DNA from: Photobacterium profundum
GTDB lineage: Bacteria; Pseudomonadota; Gammaproteobacteria; Enterobacterales; Vibrionaceae
DNA length: 64,000 nucleotides
Reading direction: 5' to 3'
Assembly: GCF_003026285.1 (NCBI RefSeq)
Contig: NZ_PYOD01000014.1
Coordinates: 50,395-114,394, forward strand
Shown here: piece after piece, positions 1 through 8,873 of the stretch
Layout of the letters: every line of letters starts with the position of its first letter
Numbering within the stretch: the first letter of the stretch is position 1
Program-made: the position numbers and the translations under genes
The notes under the pieces: model-generated
What the model was told of the DNA's origin: nothing
Databases searched by the model: none
Seen by the model: only the letters and a program-made list of their open reading frames with translations

Positions 1-1915
1 CAGATAACTTTACAAATGACAGCTCTTTTACATTTTTAAGCTTATTGTTCAGATCTTTGATGATCGCATCTGCTGTGCGATCGCGGCTTTCAAAGTTAGT
101 TAATACAATTAAACCCGTGCTTACAGGACTACTGTAAGTGAGCTCATAACTGTTGAGTTCATTTTTAGGCAGTGCGGTAATCGTTTCTTCAAGTAGAGCA
201 TGCGCTTCACGCACTTTATTCAGTGGCGTACCGGGCTGAACTTCTGTGTAGACTTCAATGTACTTTGCCGACTCTGATGGAAAGATATCAAGCTTCAGAT
301 TGGCCACTAACCCAACACCGACTGCAAGCATAATAACGGCAATCACTAATACGCTTTTTTTAAACTGTAAGCATCGTGTGAGTAAGTTAGTATAAGCATT
401 AGTTATTGATTGAAAGTAGTCCGATGTTGTGGGTTTCGCTTCTGTTTTATTAAGTGAATTTGCAAGGTGAGCGGGCAGGGTATACGTACACTCAGCCAAA
501 GAAAATAACAACGCAACAATAACAGTAATAGGAATCACAACAATCGCTTTGCCCATGGTGCCGGGAATAAAGAACATGGGAATGAAGACCAAAGCAGTCG
601 TTGTTAAGCTGGCAATAATGGGTTTAATGACTTTTTGCGTACCAATAATCGCAGCTTCCAGTGCGCTCTTACCACTCTCTTTTTCTTGATAGATACTTTC
701 GGCAACAATTACTGAATCATCTACGATTATGCCTATCACCAGTAACAATGCTGCCAACGTTATGCTATCAAGGTTCATTCCAAGTATTGGCAGAGTGGCC
801 ATTACCCCAAGTACACAGAATGGAATAGAAACGGATACCCAGAAAGCGATTTGGCGTTTCAAAATCATACTTAATACAGCTAATACGAGTATAAGACCGA
901 TGCCACCATTGGTTGATACAATAGAAAACTTGTCACTCATGTCATCGGCTAGATTGAGTCCGTAGCTGAAAGAGAAGGTATCACCGATGCGAGACTTTTC
1001 GTTTTCAATCAGTGTTTTTATATTATCGACAGTTGTAATAATATCGGCGTTTGAACCCTTAGTGATGCTGAATAGGATGGCAGACTCACCATTGATGACA
1101 CCTTCTTGAGAGGCTTTTTCAAAGGTATCGATGACTTCAGCAATATCTGCTAATCGAATAAGCCCACCAGTAGGAAGCACTTTGATTACTGTTTGTGCTA
1201 ATTCCTCAACAGACTTAACTTGCGTCATGGTGACAATTTTTTGGTCGCTGTTCCAAGATTCAACCATCCCGCCAGATAATGACAAATTACGGTTATTAAC
1301 CGCATAGATCACTTCATCAAAGGTTAATTTATAACGACTAACTTTGATCGGGTCGATTTCAATCCAGAATTCACGTTCATTGAATCCTGTCATGCTGACG
1401 GTTCCTACTCCCGATATGCTTTTAAGCGTCTTCTCTAACTGACGGGAATAAGATTGTAGTTCACTATAATCGCCTTGGTGACTTACCCCAAACGTGAGAA
1501 CTTCAAAAGAAGCTGTACCACGTTGCACTACAAGTGGCGGGTTAGTAACGTCTTTCGGCAGTCCATTTACGCGATCAACTGCTTGTTGGATATCACGTAA
1601 CACTTTTGCCGTATCTGTAGATTCATCCATTTCAATAGAGATAGCAGATAAACCATCAGAAGATTGCGAGGTAAACTTTCGGATTCCTTCGACAGATTTG
1701 ATCTCTTTCTCGATCAAATTGGTAATATTGACTTCCACATCTTGCGCGGTGGCGCCAGGATATTGAGTGGTAATATCAACTTCTTCAAATGCAATATCAG
1801 GTAATTCTTGGAGTTTGAGTGTGCTGAGTGAAGCAATACCCACCATTAACACCATGGTGGTTATTATACGCGCAAGAAAACTACGCTGAGCAAAATAAGC
1901 AATAAAGCCATTCAT
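1..1915 (-). CDS. RND efflux permease, HAE1/AcrB-like (partial, C-terminus cut by window edge)
   Basis: Inner-membrane proton-driven RND transporter. The reading frame is open from an ATG at 1915 to the left edge, showing about 638 of the roughly 1,000 residues usual for the family. The first transmembrane helix follows a short N-terminus (MNGFIAYFAQRSFLARI), then comes a large porter domain with the LPDIAFEEVDITTQYPGA stretch typical of the family. The TM4 proton-relay pair is present (GIIVDDSVIVAENI). It lies 13 bp downstream of the adaptor gene on the same strand, so the two form one operon. The two-component system across the divergent promoter probably controls it. The substrate cannot be told from sequence. 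No outer-membrane channel gene is visible nearby. Confidence 0.93.
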   Translation of the reverse strand, partial: MNGFIAYFAQRSFLARIITTMVLMVGIASLSTLKLQELPDIAFEEVDITTQYPGATAQDVEVNITNLIEKEIKSVEGIRKFTSQSSDGLSAISIEMDESTDTAKVLRDIQQAVDRVNGLPKDVTNPPLVVQRGTASFEVLTFGVSHQGDYSELQSYSRQLEKTLKSISGVGTVSMTGFNEREFWIEIDPIKVSRYKLTFDEVIYAVNNRNLSLSGGMVESWNSDQKIVTMTQVKSVEELAQTVIKVLPTGGLIRLADIAEVIDTFEKASQEGVINGESAILFSITKGSNADIITTVDNIKTLIENEKSRIGDTFSFSYGLNLADDMSDKFSIVSTNGGIGLILVLAVLSMILKRQIAFWVSVSIPFCVLGVMATLPILGMNLDSITLAALLLVIGIIVDDSVIVAESIYQEKESGKSALEAAIIGTQKVIKPIIASLTTTALVFIPMFFIPGTMGKAIVVIPITVIVALLFSLAECTYTLPAHLANSLNKTEAKPTTSDYFQSITNAYTNLLTRCLQFKKSVLVIAVIMLAVGVGLVANLKLDIFPSESAKYIEVYTEVQPGTPLNKVREAHALLEETITALPKNELNSYELTYSSPVSTGLIVLTNFESRDRTADAIIKDLNNKLKNVKELSFVKLS

Positions 1916-1928
1916 TATGAAATACCAA

Positions 1929-2726
1929 TTATTTATCTGATTGTGTAATAGAAGGAGTTAATCTCGATACTTGAGTCGAGGCATGAATCGACATTCCCGG
2001 TTTGAAAACATGTTCTGGGTTTTTAATTTCAACCTCTATAGGATAAGCAAAGCTTTCAGGATCGATCTCAACCCCAATCCGTTTGATGCTTGAACGTACT
2101 TTTAATTGAGGGTTGGCTTCTGACCATACTTCGACTTCTTGACCCACATATAGCTCCCCAATATCAAATTCACTGGCAAGAAGACGCACGTTGAGTACAT
2201 CAATATTCACAATTTGGTAGAGCAAATCTCCTTGATTCACCCATGCACCGTTTTCAACAGAACGGCTTACCACGTAGCCATTGATTGCCGAGTCAATTTG
2301 GGTACTTTTCAGATCAAGTTGCGCTTTTTTTAACTCAATGTTTGCTAGCGCCACATTGGCTGTTGCACTGTCATAATCTGCTGCAGAAATGTCGAGCTCA
2401 TTTTGCGATAAGCTGTTCTTTTTACGCAGCTCTTGGTAACGACCATACAGTGATTTTTTTATTTTAAGATCGGCTTGTGCTAGATCGAGGTTGGCTTTTT
2501 GTTTACTTACCTCAAGTTCAAAATCTTGTGCTTTAATCGTGGCAAGAATGGTACCTAATTTAATCTGTTCGCCTGTTTCAATACCGACAGACTCGACAGT
2601 ACCATTTATTTCAGAGACTACATTAAGGGGGTTCTTACTTTTTGTATGCCCTATAAGATCTAAGGCCATTACTGGCTGCGAAAGTAATGCGCCAAATAAA
2701 CCTAAGGTCAGTAGATTCTTTTTCAT
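1929..2726 (-). CDS. RND efflux periplasmic adaptor (membrane fusion protein, HlyD/AcrA family)
   Basis: 265-residue adaptor that would bridge the RND permease to an outer-membrane channel. A cleavable signal (MKKNLLTLGLFGALLSQPVMA) is followed by a lipoyl half (EINGTVESVGIETGEQIKLG), a long alpha-helical hairpin rich in K, Q and L (about residues 70-150), a second lipoyl half (INGYVVSRSVENGAWVNQGD) and a beta-barrel. It is shorter than AcrA (about 370-400 residues), and no lipobox cysteine is seen, so it is probably soluble in the periplasm. It is the first gene of the operon with the permease. Its promoter region is shared with the divergent response regulator gene and carries two pairs of TGTCGA-like repeats. 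Confidence 0.93.
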   Translation of the reverse strand: MKKNLLTLGLFGALLSQPVMALDLIGHTKSKNPLNVVSEINGTVESVGIETGEQIKLGTILATIKAQDFELEVSKQKANLDLAQADLKIKKSLYGRYQELRKKNSLSQNELDISAADYDSATANVALANIELKKAQLDLKSTQIDSAINGYVVSRSVENGAWVNQGDLLYQIVNIDVLNVRLLASEFDIGELYVGQEVEVWSEANPQLKVRSSIKRIGVEIDPESFAYPIEVEIKNPEHVFKPGMSIHASTQVSRLTPSITQSDK

Positions 2727-2772
2727 TGTTGGGTTCTCATTATATTAATTGACCCTAGTGTGCGAAAAAGAA

Positions 2773-2861
2773 TGTCGAGTTTTTGTCGAATGCTATACAA
2801 CAAAAATGCGACATAAAAGTACTACACAATAAATATGAAGTGATTCGACATTAATTTGACA
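2773..2861. promoter_or_regulatory. Two pairs of 11-bp-spaced repeats between efflux operon and its regulator (OmpR-type boxes)
   Basis: TGTCGAG starts at 2773 and TGTCGAA at 2784, 11 bp apart. On the other side of the intergenic region, TTCGACA starts at 2844 and TTTGACA at 2855, again 11 bp apart and in inverted orientation relative to the first pair. One-turn direct repeats are the usual form of OmpR/PhoB-family binding sites. The placement suggests that the adjacent response regulator binds both promoters. The second pair contains a TTGACA that could also act as a -35 element. Confidence 0.55.
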
Positions 2862-2911
2862 AAAAATTGCTAGGATAGTGAAAGGTAATAATGCAGTGCG
2901 AAAGGTCGGCG

Positions 2912-3592
2912 ATGCTAAAGAATAAACAGGTTTTAGTTGTTGAAGATAATGAGGAACTACAAGGAATTCTTGCAGACTTTCTTGAAGTAAAAGGTGCTGA
3001 TGTCGATTTTGCCGATAACGGAGAATTAGGGCTTAAATTAGCGCTCGAAAATGACTTTGACGCCATTATTCTTGATGTAATGATGCCTAAAAAAGACGGT
3101 ATGCAAGTCGCGAAAGAGCTCAGAGAGAATGGCTGTACAACACCAATTTTAATGCTAACGGCACTCAATGGTCGTGAAGATCTGTTAAAAGGGTTTGAAC
3201 GGGGTATAGACGACTTTGTCACTAAACCGTTTAATTTTCCAGAGCTCGAAGTGCGGTTAAGTGCATTAATTAAGCGTTATCGTGGCGACGTGGCAAACTC
3301 GCATCTTGAGTTTGGTTCGCTCACTATTGATCAGCGTTCTCATAAAGTAACGCGAGAAGGGCATCAGTTACTCGTTACCCCTGTTATGTATCAAATCTTA
3401 GTTAAGCTAACAAAAGTAGCCCCAGAAATGGTTTCTCGTGATGTACTGATCCATGAGGTATGGGGAGAAGATGCACCCGACAAAGATATTTTGCGTAGTC
3501 ATATTTATTTACTGCGTAATGTATTAGATAAGCCTTTTAAAAAACCGATGTTAATTACAGTGCCGAAATTTGGTTTTAGGTTGGAAGGATAA
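2912..3592 (+). CDS. Two-component response regulator, OmpR/PhoB family
   Basis: About 226 residues. The N-terminal receiver domain has the acidic pair (VEDNEE), the phosphoacceptor Asp in IILDVMMPKKDG, the conserved Thr (MLTALNG) and Lys (VTKPFNF). The C-terminal winged helix (about residues 125-225) ends in a typical RSHIYLLRNVLDKPF...TVPKFGFRLEG sequence. The ATG at 2912 gives the standard short N-terminus. An ATG at 2891 with its own AAAGG is possible and would add seven residues. The sensor kinase ATG follows the stop codon directly. It probably regulates the divergent RND efflux operon. Confidence 0.93.
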   Translation: MLKNKQVLVVEDNEELQGILADFLEVKGADVDFADNGELGLKLALENDFDAIILDVMMPKKDGMQVAKELRENGCTTPILMLTALNGREDLLKGFERGIDDFVTKPFNFPELEVRLSALIKRYRGDVANSHLEFGSLTIDQRSHKVTREGHQLLVTPVMYQILVKLTKVAPEMVSRDVLIHEVWGEDAPDKDILRSHIYLLRNVLDKPFKKPMLITVPKFGFRLEG

Positions 3593-4864
3593 ATGAAATG
3601 GCTTAGAACATTGATGTTTCGGAAACCATTGGGCAATTCGATTGATGATGTTAAATCAAGATTGATCTTTGTGTTCTCGGTGATTGCGTTAACGTCTTCT
3701 TCGTTGGTGTTCTTCTCTTTTTCACTGCACTTAATACTCAATGAAAATACCCAAATAGAACGCCACTTGATGTCATTTGAAAGTATTGCACAAGATCATT
3801 TTACCTTGGTAAAGGATGATTTCTCCCTGCTTGGTCCTTATGTTAGAGCCTATTATAGCGAAGCAGCATTAGATAAAGAACTCAAAAGCCTATTGCCTTA
3901 TGAAGAGGGGATTGTTACTCGCTTTCGTACCTTTAGTGAAGACGGATTCATGGTGTATTACGCGCCCTTTGTTGAGCCGTCGGGCATACGCGTTCCTCTT
4001 TACTTGGTGGTAGGCACCCGAGGCATGGATTTTGGTGACGATAGCTGGGGCATATTAATGTTAATTTCATTTGGATTAATGGCTTTCCTCATTGCATTTC
4101 TACGCTTTTCTCTTCGCCGAGTTTTTGATGGTTTAATGTCTCCTGTTTTAGAATTAAGCCAGCAATTAACTGCGAACAAAGAAGAAGATTTTCATGTATC
4201 AGAACGTTCAATTGATGAAATTAAAGCGCTTAAACATCACTTAAATATGTATAAACAGATGAAAGAGCGGTTAGCAAAGCAAGAGATGATGTTTGCAAAG
4301 TATGCTAGCCATGAGTTAAAAACACCAATCGCGGTAGTGCTTGGGGCTGCGAATCTTCAAGCGATGAAAGACGAACCTGATTTTCAGAGCAAACAAAGAA
4401 AACGGATTTTAATTGCAGCAAATAACATGCATGCAACGGTGGAAGTGCTGCTAAGTATTGTGAAGCAAGAAAATGTGCGAGATGCGCATCAATTACGCCC
4501 GATAAGTTCGCAAGATATTAGTCTCGATAAATACTATAAAAAGCTGAATACGGGGGTACAGCTTCTGCTTTCGGTTGAACTTGACACGCAAATTAACATG
4601 TCGCCAGCTGTGCTTGATATGGTCTTAAAAAACCTTCTGAATAATGCCATTCGTTTCACCGAAAAAGGTAAAATTGAGGTTGTGATAACCAGTAATAACA
4701 TAAAGGTTATTGATTCAGGCTGTGGGCTTAATGAAGAGGTAGATACTGAACATGGGCTTGGGTTGTTAATAGTGAAGCGATTATGTGATAGCTATGGCTG
4801 GACGTTCTCATTAACTGAAAACCCAAGTGAAGGGTGTTGCGCCGAATTAAACCTATCTACTTGA
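3593..4864 (+). CDS. Two-component sensor histidine kinase
   Basis: 423-residue inner-membrane kinase. Two transmembrane segments (about 25-47 and 150-175) flank a periplasmic sensor region of roughly 100 residues with no recognised domain. The cytoplasmic part has the phosphoacceptor histidine in ASHELKTPIAV, an N box (LKNLLNNAIRFTEKG), a G1 box (VIDSGCGL) and a G2 box (EHGLGLLIVKRL). The ATG abuts the response regulator stop codon, so the two are translationally linked. The layout resembles the second kinase in this window (19053-20327), which also sits next to an RND pump. Confidence 0.93.
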   Translation: MKWLRTLMFRKPLGNSIDDVKSRLIFVFSVIALTSSSLVFFSFSLHLILNENTQIERHLMSFESIAQDHFTLVKDDFSLLGPYVRAYYSEAALDKELKSLLPYEEGIVTRFRTFSEDGFMVYYAPFVEPSGIRVPLYLVVGTRGMDFGDDSWGILMLISFGLMAFLIAFLRFSLRRVFDGLMSPVLELSQQLTANKEEDFHVSERSIDEIKALKHHLNMYKQMKERLAKQEMMFAKYASHELKTPIAVVLGAANLQAMKDEPDFQSKQRKRILIAANNMHATVEVLLSIVKQENVRDAHQLRPISSQDISLDKYYKKLNTGVQLLLSVELDTQINMSPAVLDMVLKNLLNNAIRFTEKGKIEVVITSNNIKVIDSGCGLNEEVDTEHGLGLLIVKRLCDSYGWTFSLTENPSEGCCAELNLST

Positions 4865-4933
4865 ATTAAATCTATCTAGTTGAATTAATAGTTAAGTGCC
4901 GTAAAACTTTAACGAATAGATTCTATTGTTCAT

Positions 4934-4980
4934 AAAAAACGCCATCAGTTACTGGAATAGTAATAATTGATGGCGTTTTT
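4934..4980. terminator. Bidirectional Rho-independent terminator
   Basis: AAAACGCCATCA is separated by a loop from TGATGGCGTTTTT. The A-run on the left and T-run on the right let it stop transcription from the kinase gene (+) and from the small minus-strand gene at 5017-5280. Confidence 0.85.
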
Positions 4981-5016
4981 AATAAAAGATGGATCTGATT
5001 CTAAGGTAAGAAAGTC

Positions 5017-5280
5017 TTAGTGCTTACGCTGTGAACCATTACGAACAAGCTCTTTACCATTTTCGTAAACATCTTGAGTAACCCAGCGTGCCAAAATCAG
5101 TTTCTGGCTATTATCGAATACTGCAACGAAAGGGCGGCCATCAGTGTTATTGGTTGCCATACCAACACCTGCAACGTCTTTTAAACCCAGACCACCATTT
5201 TCAATCGACAGTAGAAAACGCTCTAGTTCTTCTAGGTTATCAATTACATCATGTTCATTATTCATTTGTTCGGTACTCAT
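5017..5280 (-). CDS. Small hypothetical protein, 87 aa
   Basis: I do not recognise the family. The protein is soluble and acidic in its N-terminal half (NNEHDVIDNLEELERFLLSIE), with a beta-rich middle (GVGMATNNTDGRPFVAVFD) and a basic tail (GSQRKH). It has no signal peptide or transmembrane segment. No clear Shine-Dalgarno sequence is seen, and an internal ATG at residue 6 is an alternative start. It is flanked on the 3' side by a bidirectional terminator, so it is probably a single-gene unit. The possible leader hairpins at 5372-5414 lie about 90 bp upstream. Confidence 0.7.
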   Translation of the reverse strand: MSTEQMNNEHDVIDNLEELERFLLSIENGGLGLKDVAGVGMATNNTDGRPFVAVFDNSQKLILARWVTQDVYENGKELVRNGSQRKH

Positions 5281-5664
5281 TTTATTTAGCTAATCCACCG
5301 ACTTTATACAGCATAGGTGCTGTTTCGCCATTTAATGACGTAGAAAGCAGGCAGTTTTAATTTGCTTGAACCATTACCTCTGAAAAAGAGGTATTCATGC
5401 CTCTAAAGGTAATGTTTTGCGTACTTTACAGGTGATAGGCGATGATTGGAACCATGTTTGTAGAGACTGCTGCAAAATATATCACTGCATCAAGTCGTTA
5501 TTCTGGCGGTACAAACTCAGAATGTGAAGCGCTTATCATCCATACTGAGAAGAGGAATCGATGAGCTATTTATTGAGATTAATAAAAGTGCATAAGCTTG
5601 ATCAAAATACGAATGCTTAGTGTAAAGAATAGGGTTAAGCATCAGGTTTGTACACTAAGGAGAA
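5281..5664. other. Gene-free stretch with nested inverted repeats
   Basis: No coding region is supported. TACCTCT (5375-5381) can pair with AGAGGTA (5387-5393) across GAAAA. The larger arms CATTACC (5372-5378) and GGTAATG (5408-5414) can pair instead, and a second CCTCT at 5400-5404 competes for AGAGG. This may be an mRNA leader of the minus-strand gene or a DNA operator. Confidence 0.4.
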
Positions 5665-5952
5665 ATGATGAAAACTCTACTTGTTGTTGCACTATTCGTC
5701 GGTATGCCATTTTCAGCCCATGCTGTTAATTGTACCACCTATGGATCTGGCTCTATGAAACAGACCCATTGCAGTGATGGGTCAACCCACACTAAGTACG
5801 AAAGTCCATCCAAAAAAGTGGATACAAAGAAAAAAGAGGGCTTTGTTAGTAACCAAAAATCGAGCACCAAGTTTGAGACAAGAACAGATTCACAAGGTAA
5901 CCGTAAGTCTGCCACTTGTCGTACTGTCGGTAAGACTACGTATTGTGATTGA
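5665..5952 (+). CDS. Small secreted hypothetical protein, 95 aa
   Basis: The signal peptide (MMKTLLVVALFVGMPFSAHA) is followed by a short hydrophilic mature chain rich in Ser, Thr and Lys. Four cysteines (VNCTTY, THCSDG, ATCRTV, TYCD) could form two disulfides in the periplasm. AAGGAG lies 5-8 bp before tandem ATG codons at 5665 and 5668, so either may be used. I know no function. No partner gene is evident. Confidence 0.75.
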   Translation: MMKTLLVVALFVGMPFSAHAVNCTTYGSGSMKQTHCSDGSTHTKYESPSKKVDTKKKEGFVSNQKSSTKFETRTDSQGNRKSATCRTVGKTTYCD

Positions 5953-6070
5953 TGGTTGTTTATAAAGCTTATAAAAGTTATCTCGGTAATTATAAATCCA
6001 CAGTGCGATAATGGAATCTTAGTTTACAGTGTTTTTTTAGAATGGGATGATTATTTATTCCAACAAAATA

Positions 6071-6130
6071 CATCACCAATTAACTCACCTAATTGGCTGA
6101 TTTTAATGTGTTTATTTTTAATTGGTGATG
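6071..6130 (+). other. Three-arm alternative hairpin upstream of the DUF535 gene
   Basis: CATCACCAATTA (6071-6082) is perfectly complementary to TAATTGGTGATG (6119-6130). An intervening TAATTGG (6090-6096) can pair with CCAATTA (6076-6082) instead. The two stems are mutually exclusive, which is the geometry of a conformational leader. It ends 116 bp before the start of the next gene. Whether it is transcribed is not known. Confidence 0.45.
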
Positions 6131-6246
6131 TAATTATATAAGTTTCATTCTAAAATATTAATTTAAATTGATTTACATTATTGTTTTGAACGCTGTTCTA
6201 TTGTGTGTATAATCTTTTTTTTACGTAGTCACCATGATTTTTTACC

Positions 6247-7122
6247 ATGAATATAATTAGTATGGCTCTTGAAGCCAATAGTCATAAAAATAGCGGAAAG
6301 AAAAAAGCTATAGTTAAGTTCATCACTCGAGCTTTATTACATTATCCCTATATAAAAAAAATGGATGAGAATTTTGCTTATGATGAACGTAAAATGCTCT
6401 TTAAAAAGCAGCCAAATTTCGTAACTAAATGCATTACTCCTTATTTACGTAACGGTTTAAGTAAACAAGAAATTATTGATATCTTAATCAAGCACTATGA
6501 CTGGTTTGAATACAAATTCTCAGCTGATGCTCGTCATAAAATATATGATGACGTACTAACCCTTTATAAACTGGAAATTGATGAGCAAGATTACTTAATT
6601 AACCTAAGCTTTGATAGAAATTCAAGAAAAGAGGGGGAGCTTACACTTACGCTTACAGATTCAAAATATAATAAATATTACGTGCTTGCGTTTACCGTTG
6701 TCGACAATGACATTTATATTGGTTGTATGCAAGGTGGCGCTAACGATAATGGTTTCAGTAAATTATTCACCAAAACAATTTATGGTTTACGTCCCAAATC
6801 ATTCATGGTTGAAACATTACGTTTACTCGCTGCTAATTTGAACATCAATCATATTTATGCCGTAAAAAATTCAGCACATATATATACAGCTAAACGTTAT
6901 GGAAAAAAGAGCAAAACGATTAACCTTGATTATGATCGTCTATGGAAAGAGCATAATGGTGAGTCCCATAATGATTATTTCTATGCGCTGCCTATTAAAT
7001 CTGAACGCAAAGCTATGGAAGATATCAAGCGTCCAAAGCGTAAAATGTATCGTGAGCGCTATGCTTGGGTAGATAACTACGACAAAGAGCTGAAGAGTAC
7101 GCTTGATTGTATCTGTAATTAA
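6247..7122 (+). CDS. DUF535 (VirK/YbjX family) protein
   Basis: 291 residues, matching the usual length of the VirK/YbjX family. Typical features are a basic N-terminal region, the YDWFEYKFSADARHKIYDD stretch, the central GCMQGG motif, and a YGLRPKSFMVETLRLLAANL helix followed by the HIYAVKNSAHIY segment. Family members are cytoplasmic and have been linked to virulence and envelope stress phenotypes, but no biochemical activity is established. The gene stands alone, preceded by an AT-rich leader with alternative hairpins. The DNA is strongly AT-rich, more so than its neighbours. Confidence 0.85.
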   Translation: MNIISMALEANSHKNSGKKKAIVKFITRALLHYPYIKKMDENFAYDERKMLFKKQPNFVTKCITPYLRNGLSKQEIIDILIKHYDWFEYKFSADARHKIYDDVLTLYKLEIDEQDYLINLSFDRNSRKEGELTLTLTDSKYNKYYVLAFTVVDNDIYIGCMQGGANDNGFSKLFTKTIYGLRPKSFMVETLRLLAANLNINHIYAVKNSAHIYTAKRYGKKSKTINLDYDRLWKEHNGESHNDYFYALPIKSERKAMEDIKRPKRKMYRERYAWVDNYDKELKSTLDCICN

Positions 7123-7160
7123 AAAAGCGGCATTCTTTAGATCATCGGTTTTCTTCTGAG

Positions 7161-7194
7161 AAAAAATGGCAATATATTTTATCGTATTGCCATT
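7161..7194 (-). terminator. Rho-independent terminator of the phosphatase-fold lipoprotein gene
   Basis: On the minus strand AATGGCAATA and TATTGCCATT form a 10-bp stem followed by a T-run (the A-run at 7161-7166 on the plus strand). Confidence 0.8.
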
Positions 7195-7218
7195 CTTCGT
7201 ATTAATTACTGCTAGGCA

Positions 7219-8571
7219 TTAGAACTGAGTTTTGATCCAAACCATACGGTGGTCTGAAGATACAGATTTACCATCGCCGTACTGGCCGATACGAGTATCG
7301 TTGAACAGCTTACGACCTTCTTCGTAAGACGCAGACCAGTAAACGCCACTATCAACCACATTTAAGTTTGCAGATGGGATTGCATAATCTACGCCAAGGC
7401 CAAATGTCGACGAGATACGATTTGGTTTTGGGTGAGTCAATGATTTGTCTGCTGCGTGCTCTGAAGCCCCGTTGCTGCTAGGGTACAATTCACCGTTCAT
7501 CACCTCCTGGTTTACCAGTGGATCATCATGAAGTGTTTGCATCACATCACTTATACCATCACCTGCAATTGGATCTAGGTTTTGGTCACCCATGATCACG
7601 AACTTAGCGTTATCAGCTAACCCACCATTTAGGCCTGCATCATCGTAGAAGAATTCTTTACCTTGAATATATTGATTCCAGAATTTAACTTCTGCAGCAT
7701 TTTGAGCTTTGTTTTTACCTGTATCGAATACTGGCGGAGTAGGGTGAGACATCAGAAGGTGAACAACTTCTTCACCATTCTCTGTTGGAATGATGATCGG
7801 TGCATCTACGTGGTTCTTCGAAGAAAGGCGAACTTGTTCCCACTCTTCTGCGGAATACCACTCATCACCACATTTCATGCCTGTAGGTATAGGGTTCTTT
7901 GGATCGTTACAATTAGTGATGGTCGGAATTTGTGCACCTTCGAGATCTTTCCATTTAAATGTTTGGAAAGAACGTGTGTTATCAGTATCAATCTCGTACT
8001 GTGACATCAACGCGAACGCATATTGGCCATGATACTTACCGAAACCCCAATCGTCGCCTAGACCTCCAATCGTACCGTTATTATCTAAATCAAGACCGCT
8101 GGCTAGACCCGTATTTGTTGAGTAAGACTCAAGGTGAGGGAATGTAATTGGTTCAAGATTCGCTTCACCACCAGCGCCATCGATGCTTTGAGCTATAGAT
8201 AAGTAATTATCTTGGAATCCAATCAGTGCAGCCTTGTTTTCACCAGTACCATCGTTGTTGTATTCAGCCATCATAAGAACATTAGGACGATTTTTCTGGA
8301 TAACAGCAGCAACATTACGAATCTGAATTACTTTTTCAGCTGTCTGTTTGTCAACATCAGCAATTGTACCGTCTAAGTATGTTGTTACGAGTTGTTCTTG
8401 TTTTGCTGGTACAATTTGCATCTCGGCAACAAGATCTTCGAATGTATTACGGTCAAATGAAAGGTTATAAGTCGCTATTTTTACCTCTGTTGGTTGAACG
8501 TAATCAGTATCGTTACAACCAGCAAGAAGAGCAGCACTAACAACTAAAGCAAGGGTGGAAAACTTTTTCAT
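7219..8571 (-). CDS. Endonuclease/exonuclease/phosphatase-fold lipoprotein
   Basis: About 450 residues from the ATG at 8571, chosen because it directly begins a lipoprotein signal (MKKFSTLALVVSAALLAGC, lipobox LLAGC). An ATG at 8613 would add 14 residues. After the lipobox comes an EEP-type metal-dependent phosphoesterase fold: an IATYNLSFDR start, an AEYNNDGTG acidic motif, GDQNLDP, DYAIPS and a C-terminal SSDHRMVW containing the catalytic Asp-His pair. Homologues are secreted or surface-anchored phosphodiesterases or nucleases. The substrate here is unknown; phosphate or nucleic acid scavenging would fit. It is a single gene with its own terminator. Confidence 0.87.
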   Translation of the reverse strand: MKKFSTLALVVSAALLAGCNDTDYVQPTEVKIATYNLSFDRNTFEDLVAEMQIVPAKQEQLVTTYLDGTIADVDKQTAEKVIQIRNVAAVIQKNRPNVLMMAEYNNDGTGENKAALIGFQDNYLSIAQSIDGAGGEANLEPITFPHLESYSTNTGLASGLDLDNNGTIGGLGDDWGFGKYHGQYAFALMSQYEIDTDNTRSFQTFKWKDLEGAQIPTITNCNDPKNPIPTGMKCGDEWYSAEEWEQVRLSSKNHVDAPIIIPTENGEEVVHLLMSHPTPPVFDTGKNKAQNAAEVKFWNQYIQGKEFFYDDAGLNGGLADNAKFVIMGDQNLDPIAGDGISDVMQTLHDDPLVNQEVMNGELYPSSNGASEHAADKSLTHPKPNRISSTFGLGVDYAIPSANLNVVDSGVYWSASYEEGRKLFNDTRIGQYGDGKSVSSDHRMVWIKTQF

Positions 8572-8873
8572 TGGGATGGCGTACCATTTAGAGTAATTGC
8601 GCAAATGATACATGATACACTAAAAAACCAGTGTGATTACAGTCACATATAGTTGGCATCTATTTCATTGTTTGTCTTTATTATGCGATCCATGTTGTAT
8701 TTTAATTTGGGCTAATAGTAAATATCCCTACAGGGAATAATTTGTTTTTTGATTGAATTCGTATATTCAAATTACGGTGTCTTTGCTTTACTTGTCACTA
8801 CAGTTATTAACGCATTATCTCTATTGTTGCTTAGGTCAATCCCTGTAGTGATCAAGTAGAACTATTCTCAGCT

